The position numbers were made by a program, and so were the translations under genes. 35,644 nt of DNA, from positions 1 to 35,644 of IMG/VR virus record IMGVR_UViG_3300048113_000557, one strand, 5' to 3'. Below, one piece after another: positions 8,629-16,430 of the stretch (position 1 is the first letter of the stretch; every line of letters starts with the position of its first letter). Source of the stretch: a virus. The notes under the pieces were generated by a model. The model had not been told where the DNA came from, made no database searches, and saw nothing but the letters and a program-made list of their open reading frames with translations.

Positions 8629-9464
8629 TTACGCTAGGCTCACAAGAAGTCACCAAGGTGATGAAGGGATCGCAGGAGATCACTACCGCCTACAAGGGCA
8701 GTGATAAGGTGTGGCCGTATCGCCGCCAATTCGCACACAGTAGCGCGTACTTCCCAAGTAACACTAGTGGCTATTCATCGGGCTTCGCGGTCGATGATTT
8801 TGCGCTCGATGGTATGTGGTCAATTGATTTCTGGATAAAGCTACCAAACACTCCGTCCACAATGATGATTTTTGACGCCCGTCTCAGTACAGACCACCCA
8901 AGTCCAGTGCTCTACTTTGAAGGGAGACAGTTACGACTTACGATAGGCTTATCCGTTAAGTTAAGTTATGGCGATATAGCTACAGCCTACGGAGATACAT
9001 GGGTCCATGTTGCTGCAATCAACAACGGCGCTTGGTGCACTGCCTATTTAAACGGCGTCTTTGTGATGCAGGAGAACAAGCAAAGCTTTAGCGCTTCCTC
9101 CAACGCGTTCCTTGGCTCCTCAATAGCTGATTTACCTTTGAGAAACGCCTATCTGCAAGACTTTAGAATTTGCTCAGGTATTACTAACAAAGACGACCTT
9201 ATTACCATGAATCCAACGGGCCGAGCCACGGCAACACCGGGCTGCAAGATATTAATGTTCACAGGGGACGATGACTACAGCACCTTTTGGAATAACAAAG
9301 CACCGGGTGGCGGAAGCATTACCCCGCTCACCAACGCAACGTCAAGCGGACTGGACGCAACAGATCCGTCTAATCGTATTCTTAGGCTCGAACCCGAGGA
9401 AATATATAATACCAATCACACTCCGCCAGATGATAATGACGTGGACTTGGGAGAAGCTAGATGA
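8625..9464 (+). CDS. LamG/concanavalin-type lectin-like adhesin (279 aa)
   Basis: A 279-residue protein with a fibre-type N-terminus (LGSQEVTKVMKGSQEITTAY then GSDKVWP, residues 4-31). A jelly-roll domain of the LamG/concanavalin A-like type follows: residues about 45-200 contain SIDFWIKLPNT, WVHVAAINNGAWCTAYLNG and LQDFRICSG, the usual hallmarks. The domain probably binds host surface glycans. The final 60 residues are polar and acidic. It overlaps both neighbours by four bases, placing it in a translationally coupled adhesin cluster. Confidence 0.8.
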   Translation: MITLGSQEVTKVMKGSQEITTAYKGSDKVWPYRRQFAHSSAYFPSNTSGYSSGFAVDDFALDGMWSIDFWIKLPNTPSTMMIFDARLSTDHPSPVLYFEGRQLRLTIGLSVKLSYGDIATAYGDTWVHVAAINNGAWCTAYLNGVFVMQENKQSFSASSNAFLGSSIADLPLRNAYLQDFRICSGITNKDDLITMNPTGRATATPGCKILMFTGDDDYSTFWNNKAPGGGSITPLTNATSSGLDATDPSNRILRLEPEEIYNTNHTPPDDNDVDLGEAR

Positions 9465-10021
9465 CAACTAAAGTAATTAATGATCCAAGTAATCTTGGCT
9501 GGACGTTTGACAGCACTAGCGGACGCTGGACGTGGGACAGCACAGGCGGCACAGCGTCGGTGGCGTGGGATGATGTGACAGGTAAGCCTGTAGATTTTGC
9601 TCCGTCAGCCCACAGCCATGCAATCTCTGACGTAACCGGACTACAGGGCGCCCTAAATAATGTTGACGCCACCAGCGTTAAGTCTGGGACGTTTACCGAG
9701 ACGGTCAGGGAGCCAAATTACAACGGTGGCACTGCAACGCTAGAGCTAAATCTAGCCAATAACTTCACCATGGACTTCTCAGGTGCTACCAGCTACACCC
9801 TAGGACTCTCTGGCGCACCCTCTGGGTCTGGCGACGCCTATGGCTGTACGCTAACACTGGACACTACCAGCATGGTTGCCTTGGTCTGGGACGCAAACAT
9901 CAAGTGGTCAACAGGCATAGCACCTGTGCTGGCCGCTGACTCAACCTATGTGTTCACCTTCCTAACCACGGACAACGGCACAACCTTTAAGGGCTTTGTC
10001 GGAGGGCAGGCGTTCGCATGA
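9461..10021 (+). CDS. Tail fibre/appendage protein with HSH motif (186 aa)
   Basis: A 186-residue protein. Residues about 37-66 read VAWDDVTGKPVDFAPSAHSH then AISDVTGLQGAL, a segment with the metal- or trimer-associated HSH motif frequent in phage tail fibres. The remaining part is a beta-rich domain similar to short C-terminal fibre domains (LELNLANNFTMDFSGATSYT). It overlaps both neighbours by four bases. Host recognition is inferred from motif and location. Confidence 0.78.
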   Translation: MTTKVINDPSNLGWTFDSTSGRWTWDSTGGTASVAWDDVTGKPVDFAPSAHSHAISDVTGLQGALNNVDATSVKSGTFTETVREPNYNGGTATLELNLANNFTMDFSGATSYTLGLSGAPSGSGDAYGCTLTLDTTSMVALVWDANIKWSTGIAPVLAADSTYVFTFLTTDNGTTFKGFVGGQAFA

Positions 10022-11988
10022 GTATCTCTAGGAAGATAACAGGAGACGCTAGCGGCGGCTCTGGTGGCTCAAGCAAGTACGTTGATGACGTGTTCTCCAC
10101 CTACTTGTACACAGGTACAGGCGCAGACCGAGACATAGTTAATGATATCGACCTAGACGACAAGGGCGGTCTGGTTTGGATTAAGACCAGAAAGTCAGGG
10201 AATCACGCGCTAGCAGATACAGAAAGAGACCCAGCAGCTTTACTAAAAACGGATACAAGTAATGCTGCGGAAGATTGGCCCAACGGTGTTACCTCGTTTA
10301 ATAACGACGGGTTTAGTCTTGGAGATTTCGGACGCGTTAATAATAGCGGTGACAACTTCGTCTCATGGTCATTCGCCAAGCAGGAAGGCTTCTTCGATGT
10401 CGTGACGTACACGGGCGACGGTGTAGCTGGGCGTGAGATAGCTCACAACCTTGGCAGTACGCCGGGAATGGTTATAATGAAGTCCACGACTCTCGATGAT
10501 GTTTGGACTGTCTACCACAGAAGCCTAGGCGCTACCCAGTATCTTCGTCTTGAGGAGACTGTAGGTGCCACGACAGCCTCAGGTACTTTTAACAACACTG
10601 AGCCAACTGACTCTGTGTTTACACTTGGTGCTTCATCTAGAGTAAATGGCGCTAGCGCTGACTACGTAGCCTACCTATTCGCAAACGACGCCCCCATGTT
10701 CGGCCCTGATGGCGACGAGAGCATCATCAAGTGTGGGGGCTATACGGGTACTGGTGTGACGAATGAGATAGACCTTGGATGGGAGCCTCAGTTCTTGTTA
10801 TTTAAGAACACAACCAATAGTCAAAGATGGCTTATGTATGACTCTATGAGGGGCATGGGGTCTGACGCTGTAAATGCGGAGCCGGGCTTAAACCCTAATG
10901 AGAGCAAGGCCGAGCTCTTTGGAAACAACTTAGACATCAACGCAACTGGGTTTACATTAACATCTTCACTTGGCTCGTTAAACCAAGAAGACGACAACTA
11001 CATCTACATGGCAATCCGCAGGCCCAACAAGCCAGCAGAGGAGTTCGAGCCAGATGAGTTGTTTGCTGTTGAGGAAGCTACTGCTGATATACCACAGTAT
11101 CCCTCAAGCTTCCCTGTTGATATGGCGCTACAAATAAACGACATAAGTAGCGTTCACTCCAACACGATTAGCTCAAGACTAACGGCTGGTTACTCTCTGA
11201 ATACCGACTCCTCAAGCGCACAGCAAGGCCCGTACACTGGGATGCCAGAGGGGTGGCAGCATAACAAAGGATGGGGGTGGAGGAATGGAGCAGGTGTTGC
11301 CAGCCCCACAGATGTTGCATGGATGTTTAGACGCGCCCCCGGCTTCTTCGATGTGGTGACGTATGAAGGCGACAGCGTAGCAGGTCGCGAGGTTTCTCAT
11401 AACCTTGGTGTAGTGCCAGAGATGATGTGGTTAAAGCCCTTAGAGCGAGCTTCTGAATGGATAGTGTATTGCTCTCACTTAAACGGAGGAGACTCTCGTC
11501 TAAAGTTAAATACGCAAGCCGAAGCTAGTTTGTCCGGCAATCAATACTACTGGGGTGATGGCACAAACGTCGTGCTACCCACAGACACACACTTTACGTT
11601 AGGAGGTGGCAGCGGACTTAACGGGTCATCTGAGAACTACATAATGATGCTATGGGCCTCAGTCCCCGGCATCTGTGACATCGGTACTTACACGGGTACG
11701 GGCGATTGGCAATGGATTGATTGTGGTTTTGATACAGCGATCCCTAGGTTCGTTCTTATCAAGTCTACCTCTGAAGACGGTGACTGGTATTACTGGGACA
11801 CGCTTCGCGGCATCACCAGCGGCAATGACCCGTATCTGCAACTGAACTCTACGGCTGCTCAAGTCACTAATGAAAACTGGATATCTCCTAGTCCGCAGGG
11901 TCAGATAGGAGGGTTCTTTATCGAAAGCTCGTCAAGTTCACAGATATACAAAGACGGCGTTGAATACATCTACATGGCAATCGCATAA
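10018..11988 (+). CDS. Large repeat-containing tail/adhesin protein (656 aa)
   Basis: A 656-residue beta-rich protein built from internally repeated units. The unit at about 124-155 (EGFFDVVTYTGDGVAGREIA then HNLG) recurs at about 440-470 (PGFFDVVTYEGDSVAGREVS then HNLG). Shorter YTGTG-containing versions occur near 29, 241 and 560. Two units end in DNYIYMAIRRP (about 330) and VEYIYMAIA (C-terminus). This architecture matches large phage appendage proteins found next to fibre genes. No signal peptide or enzyme motif is visible. Start ATG is in an ATGA overlap with the preceding gene. Confidence 0.78.
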   Translation: MSISRKITGDASGGSGGSSKYVDDVFSTYLYTGTGADRDIVNDIDLDDKGGLVWIKTRKSGNHALADTERDPAALLKTDTSNAAEDWPNGVTSFNNDGFSLGDFGRVNNSGDNFVSWSFAKQEGFFDVVTYTGDGVAGREIAHNLGSTPGMVIMKSTTLDDVWTVYHRSLGATQYLRLEETVGATTASGTFNNTEPTDSVFTLGASSRVNGASADYVAYLFANDAPMFGPDGDESIIKCGGYTGTGVTNEIDLGWEPQFLLFKNTTNSQRWLMYDSMRGMGSDAVNAEPGLNPNESKAELFGNNLDINATGFTLTSSLGSLNQEDDNYIYMAIRRPNKPAEEFEPDELFAVEEATADIPQYPSSFPVDMALQINDISSVHSNTISSRLTAGYSLNTDSSSAQQGPYTGMPEGWQHNKGWGWRNGAGVASPTDVAWMFRRAPGFFDVVTYEGDSVAGREVSHNLGVVPEMMWLKPLERASEWIVYCSHLNGGDSRLKLNTQAEASLSGNQYYWGDGTNVVLPTDTHFTLGGGSGLNGSSENYIMMLWASVPGICDIGTYTGTGDWQWIDCGFDTAIPRFVLIKSTSEDGDWYYWDTLRGITSGNDPYLQLNSTAAQVTNENWISPSPQGQIGGFFIESSSSSQIYKDGVEYIYMAIA

Positions 11989-11998
11989 GGAGCAACAC

Positions 11999-12544
11999 AT
12001 GAAGTACAGAAAGAGAACGGATGGCTCCTTAGCGACTAAGAGCCAACTCAAAGCAGAGAACCCCAACACCAGCCTACCTAAGACATGGACATCAGCAACC
12101 CTAGAGTTCCTAGGCGTTGACCCCGTACTCGCCAGTCCTAAGCCACCTGTAGGTGATTATGAGGTAGCAACTCGTGACGGTGTTGAGCAGGTAGAGGGGA
12201 GCTGGGTAGAGAAGTGGAAGGTGCAGCCCATGTTCGTTGAGTACACCAACGATGACGATGAGGTTGTCACCGTAGATGAGCAGATAGCTGCCTACGATGC
12301 ACAGCAGCTACAGAAGAAGCGTCAGAGGATGTCAGCCACCAACGAAGACCTACGGTTGGCCCTGAACAGCGCGGGCGTGTATCAGACGCTCACGGCCTCT
12401 AAGGCGCTTATCGAGAGCCCTGAGCTAGGCATACGGTTCCAATTTGCGGTAACGATCAACAGGCTCGACGAGTGGTTTATTGAGGCCACTGAGGGGCTGC
12501 TGACAGATGAGCAGCTGGACGACCTGTTCGAGGCGGCCGCGTGA
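11999..12544 (+). CDS. Phage virion-associated protein, possible fibre-assembly chaperone (181 aa)
   Basis: I place the start at the ATG at 11999, which is preceded by AAGGAG eight bases upstream; an upstream in-frame ATG at 11960 would overlap the previous gene with no ribosome site. The N-terminus (KYRKRTDGSLATKSQLKAEN then SLPKTW) and the segment SWVEKWKVQPMFVEYTNDDD resemble small proteins encoded after phage tail fibres, some of which act in fibre assembly. The C-terminal half is helical. The stop overlaps the GTG of the lipoprotein gene. Confidence 0.65.
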   Translation: MKYRKRTDGSLATKSQLKAENPNTSLPKTWTSATLEFLGVDPVLASPKPPVGDYEVATRDGVEQVEGSWVEKWKVQPMFVEYTNDDDEVVTVDEQIAAYDAQQLQKKRQRMSATNEDLRLALNSAGVYQTLTASKALIESPELGIRFQFAVTINRLDEWFIEATEGLLTDEQLDDLFEAAA

Positions 12545-12726
12545 GGCTTGCCCTGGTGCTGCCGGTCATTCTTTTGGCCGGTTGCGCGCAGTTTTCAACT
12601 AACCAATCGGCAGACATCTGCCTAGGTCTCTGCTTAGAGATCAAATCAACCATGACAAAGGGACGCAATAATGAGAAAGCTACTGATAGCGATGATAGCA
12701 ATCGCCGCGACAAGCGCAGCCGCTGA
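12541..12726 (+). CDS. Small lipoprotein (61 aa), spanin-like candidate
   Basis: The GTG start overlaps the previous stop (GTGA). The N-terminus MRLALVLPVILLAGC is a lipoprotein signal with lipobox LAGC, giving a lipidated Cys at residue 15. The mature part is about 46 residues, polar, with two further Cys and a highly charged tail. The last 56 bases overlap the start of the next gene in another frame. Phage lipoproteins of this size can be outer-membrane spanins for lysis, but no matching inner-membrane spanin is evident, so this is only a possibility. Confidence 0.6.
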   Translation: MRLALVLPVILLAGCAQFSTNQSADICLGLCLEIKSTMTKGRNNEKATDSDDSNRRDKRSR

Positions 12727-13000
12727 CACCATCTACTTCGACGACGGCACCGTCTACGAGCTGCAGACCGGCGAGGAGATATACGTATCCTCTGGTCGCC
12801 TGTGGGAGTTTACCCGGTTCCTTGCTAACGACCTGCGCGTGCAGTCGGTAGAGCCTTTTGCTGCCCAGGTTGAGCAGTGTATAGACCAGCTCGGCTTTGG
12901 CCCTGAGCAGTGTACGACTTACGAGGAGGTTACCGAGGAGGTTGCTGAGCAGGCTCAAGCTGACTGCGACGACGGCCTCACCTTCGGTGGAGGCTGCTAG
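12671..13000 (+). CDS. Secreted/periplasmic protein of unknown function (109 aa)
   Basis: A 109-residue protein with a clear Sec signal peptide (MRKLLIAMIAIAATSAAA, cleavage near residue 18). The acidic mature part has an N-terminal strand-rich segment (TIYFDDGTVYELQTGEEIYV) and four Cys near the C-terminus (QCIDQLGFGPEQC and a final GGC), which could form disulphides in the periplasm. It sits between the lipoprotein gene and the large virion gene. A lysis or surface-modifying role is possible; I cannot name a family. Confidence 0.75.
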   Translation: MRKLLIAMIAIAATSAAADTIYFDDGTVYELQTGEEIYVSSGRLWEFTRFLANDLRVQSVEPFAAQVEQCIDQLGFGPEQCTTYEEVTEEVAEQAQADCDDGLTFGGGC

Positions 13001-13002
13001 AG

Positions 13003-15717
13003 ATGGCCTCCGTCTCCAAGGACGAGTACAACGCCGTACTTAACTCTCTGACTGATGGCCAGATGGCTATGCAGCAGATGGGCAGTAGCGCCAACGGTCA
13101 GGCCCTAGAGCAGGGCTATGCGGCCGAGGGCATAGCTCAGGCTGCGGCCAACTCTCAAGGGATAGACACAACCGGGTGGACTCAGGATCAGCTTGACCGC
13201 CTCGGGGAGATGCAGAACCCTGACAACAACTTGATCAACACTCAGAACCTGCTTGACGCCATAAAGGTCGGCTCAGGCTCCAGCGTTTACACGGCGCCTG
13301 TTGACTCAAGCAAGAGAGACCTGACGGACAAGTCCCAGTACACGCCCATGTCCACCATTCAGCAGGTCGCCCAGAACGGCCTCAACCCCACCCAAGGGCC
13401 GGGGCAGTACAACATGCTGTCAGACGCGGCGTACCTTAATGCCGGCGGAGGCTTAGCAAACGAGAGGATAGGCACCGCCAACAACGTCAGCAACTGGGCG
13501 CAGACGACAGACTACGACGCGCTTATGGAGGCAGGCAGCCTAGACGCTGCGCGAACGCACACCATGAACCAGTACGCGACTGGGGCTATAACGGCAGAGG
13601 AGGCGCAGGAGCGTGAGAACGCAGCCTTTGAGCAGCACTACGGGTCCCTAGAGCACACCTACAAGGAGAACGAAAGGAGCGGCGGCAGCGTATTAAGTGG
13701 CGAGAGCTGGGTGCAGACAACGATCACCCCGACCGACTACAGCAGCCTCACGCCTGAGCAGGCGTTTTTGCAGGCGGAGCACCACAACAATATCGACTCG
13801 GAGTTTGTGTCTGTAGAGGGGCTAGGAGGCCAGCTGTTCAAGATGGCCGTCACAGGCGCCCTGACAGCCGGTGTGGGGGCTGCGTTAGCCCCTGCTATGG
13901 TCGGCCTGTCCGCAGGCGCTCAGGGGGCCATTAACGGCGGCCTCAACTCCGCAATTGGCGGCGTTGTGTCCGGTAACGGGCTCGATATCAAAGACATCGG
14001 CGTAGGGGCCCTCACAGGCGGCGTAGGAGGCTCTCTCAGCAACGCTGACGGCATGCTGGGCGGATTCATTGATACAGGCTCTAATCTCGCTGACGATGCC
14101 ATTAAGGGCGCCATAACGGGCGGTATAGGCGGAGCCATTGACGGTGACGTTCTGGGCGGCGCTTTAACGGGCGGCGTGAGCGGCGCAGGCATGAACCTGC
14201 TAGAGCAAGGCGTAGGCTGGGCCGGGGACAAGATCGGCGGCCTGACAGACGACCTGACAGGCCCCGGTGAGTTCGACTTCGCCAGCGGTCCCAACTGGGA
14301 CCTTGACGACCAGCTTACTAACGACATGAACTTAGATATGTTGCAGGAGATCATCCCCGGCGGTGAGTACCGAGAGATTCCTGACAGCGTGCAAGACGCT
14401 CTAGATCAGCAGGCTATGGACGACTACTACAGCCCTCCGGAGCAGATACAGGTCGGAAATCAGGACATTATTGACCAGATGAATGAGAACGACCTCAACG
14501 CTATTCTTGACTATGAGGCCAGCGCCGAGTTTGTGGGGCCAAGTGCCAGCGGCGCGGCCGATTATGACCACACCACCCCAGCCGGTCAGATCCTAGACAA
14601 CATGAGCCAAGAGGACGTTATCAGCGAGAGCTACCTGTTCGACCAGTATGGTAGGGAGATGGACGGAACCTACACCATAGGCGAGATTAACGGCAAGACC
14701 TCAATCATTGAGACGGCTACAGGCAACTATGTCACGTCCGAGGCTACGGCCGGCAATCCATTTGAGATTGGGGACTCTCGTCGCTCGTTCTATGAGCAGC
14801 TCAGTGAGTTCGATAAGCACCTATACATGGCGGGAACACTGCCAAGTCCGGGGCTGTCTGCAAGCCCTGTTGACTTTATTGAGGACGTGCCGGAGGAGCT
14901 TACCCCTGAGCAGGTCGAGCAGACTGAGCAGGAGCAGCCCAAGGAGCAGCAGGAGGCATCCGAGAGCGACCCCGTTAACAACACCGACACCAGCCTAGAC
15001 TCTGGCGAGAAAGGCGGCGGCACTGACGGAACCCCAAGCAACCCAACCGACACGGCCGTGGGCACCATAGTGGCCAACCTCGAGCAGGAGAAGCTGCAGG
15101 CAATACTCAACAACAACGTGGAGCTGGCCAGTCAAATTGAAAAGGAAATTGAAAAAGTTAAGGAAGCGGCCTCGAGTACAGAGAACTCAGACGCAGGTGT
15201 TGACAGCAGCACCCCAACAAACAACGACTCCTCCCCCAGCCAGCCTAGCACCGAGGCCGGCGGGTCCTTAACCCAAGAGGAGATCGACAAGATAATCGAC
15301 GCCGTATCAGGGGGCGGCGACCCCACAGGGTCGACCAACCCATCGGGCAACCCCAGCGCAACTCCGGGCGGCCAGAACACCAACGAAAACGGCAACGGCG
15401 GGCTGGATAACGGCACCGGCACTGGGGCAGGAACCGACACAGGCTCTGGCGTTCAGGTAGGCACGGGCACCGGAACCGGAGAGACCGGCAACAAGGGCGG
15501 CAACGGTGACGGCGCAGGAGATCCCGGCATCGGCGCAGGGTTTGGCGGAATGCTTGCAGGGCTAGGCGCAGGAGGTGGCGGCGGCAATGGTGACGGCGAG
15601 GGCCTCACGTGGACTCCCCTCAACGAGCTGACAAAGCTGACACCGTGGCAAAAGCGTCGGCATCACATACAGCGCGGGCTACTGCAGTCCGTACTCGACA
15701 CTACTAGGAGAGCTTAA
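13003..15717 (+). CDS. Large Gly-rich internal virion/ejection-type protein (904 aa)
   Basis: A 904-residue protein in three parts. Residues 1-270 are polar and helical. Residues about 275-420 are a Gly/Ala-rich hydrophobic stretch of repeated GALTGGVGG-type motifs resembling glycine-zipper membrane segments. The remainder is acidic and low in complexity, with Gly/Thr/Asn-rich runs at about 770-875 and a basic end (KLTPWQKRRHHIQRGLLQ). Glycine-zipper domains are known from phage proteins thought to insert into host membranes during DNA entry. Its position before tail and ejection genes suggests a virion protein. The stop overlaps the next start (TAATG). Confidence 0.65.
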   Translation: MASVSKDEYNAVLNSLTDGQMAMQQMGSSANGQALEQGYAAEGIAQAAANSQGIDTTGWTQDQLDRLGEMQNPDNNLINTQNLLDAIKVGSGSSVYTAPVDSSKRDLTDKSQYTPMSTIQQVAQNGLNPTQGPGQYNMLSDAAYLNAGGGLANERIGTANNVSNWAQTTDYDALMEAGSLDAARTHTMNQYATGAITAEEAQERENAAFEQHYGSLEHTYKENERSGGSVLSGESWVQTTITPTDYSSLTPEQAFLQAEHHNNIDSEFVSVEGLGGQLFKMAVTGALTAGVGAALAPAMVGLSAGAQGAINGGLNSAIGGVVSGNGLDIKDIGVGALTGGVGGSLSNADGMLGGFIDTGSNLADDAIKGAITGGIGGAIDGDVLGGALTGGVSGAGMNLLEQGVGWAGDKIGGLTDDLTGPGEFDFASGPNWDLDDQLTNDMNLDMLQEIIPGGEYREIPDSVQDALDQQAMDDYYSPPEQIQVGNQDIIDQMNENDLNAILDYEASAEFVGPSASGAADYDHTTPAGQILDNMSQEDVISESYLFDQYGREMDGTYTIGEINGKTSIIETATGNYVTSEATAGNPFEIGDSRRSFYEQLSEFDKHLYMAGTLPSPGLSASPVDFIEDVPEELTPEQVEQTEQEQPKEQQEASESDPVNNTDTSLDSGEKGGGTDGTPSNPTDTAVGTIVANLEQEKLQAILNNNVELASQIEKEIEKVKEAASSTENSDAGVDSSTPTNNDSSPSQPSTEAGGSLTQEEIDKIIDAVSGGGDPTGSTNPSGNPSATPGGQNTNENGNGGLDNGTGTGAGTDTGSGVQVGTGTGTGETGNKGGNGDGAGDPGIGAGFGGMLAGLGAGGGGGNGDGEGLTWTPLNELTKLTPWQKRRHHIQRGLLQSVLDTTRRA

Positions 15718-16430
15718 TGACCTATCTGGAACTGGTCAACGAGGTGCTTGTGCGAATGCGCGAGGACGAGATAACGTCGGTCAACGACCCCGACAACGAC
15801 CCGCAGCAGAGGCTGGCCTGTAAGTTCGTGCAGGACGCGCACAGGCGCGTGTCAGACGCGCACACATGGAACGCCAACCGTAAGGTTTGGATTGTGGACC
15901 TCATACACGGGGTCAGCAAATACACCCTGCCAGAGACTCCCCAGGGCTCTGCCATCTACTCAGTGACGCGGGTCAAGCCCGTTCAGCCACTGCTTGAGGT
16001 TAACGCCCGCAAGTTCGCGCAGTTTCAGCCAAGCAACGGAAGCCCTCAATACTACAGCCCCATGGGAACGGTTGATGGGGCGTTGGAGGTTAGGGTCTAC
16101 CCTACCCCCGACAACACCCACTCATCCACAGGTGATGTCAACACCTACACGGTTGCCAGGTTTGGTGACACCGCCTTTTCTTCGGGCCAGAAGGCCCTGA
16201 CCGTGACTGGCTACGCTAAGCCCATGCAGCTAAAGAGTGACGACGACTTTGTACAGGTGCCCAACGCGCCTATCATGGACTACGCCCTCGCATTCGCCCA
16301 CAGCGAACGTGGAGAGGCCGGCGGCCGCGCAGCGGTAGAGCTGCTCGAGTTTGCCCGCACGTCGCTCGGTGACGCCATAGCGTGGGACGTTAACAACTCG
16401 CCGGCAGAGTATATCTGGGAGCAGGTGTAA
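15717..16430 (+). CDS. Head-tail adaptor / tail tubular protein A-like
   Basis: A 237-residue protein beginning TYLELVNEVLVRMREDEIT, the hallmark start of the podovirus adaptor family that includes T7 gp11-like and P22 gp4-like connector proteins. Later segments DAHTWNANRKVW and YPTPDN also fit. It would form the ring below the portal. It overlaps the preceding and following genes by one base each (TAATG), and the next gene is the matching nozzle protein. Confidence 0.85.
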   Translation: MTYLELVNEVLVRMREDEITSVNDPDNDPQQRLACKFVQDAHRRVSDAHTWNANRKVWIVDLIHGVSKYTLPETPQGSAIYSVTRVKPVQPLLEVNARKFAQFQPSNGSPQYYSPMGTVDGALEVRVYPTPDNTHSSTGDVNTYTVARFGDTAFSSGQKALTVTGYAKPMQLKSDDDFVQVPNAPIMDYALAFAHSERGEAGGRAAVELLEFARTSLGDAIAWDVNNSPAEYIWEQV

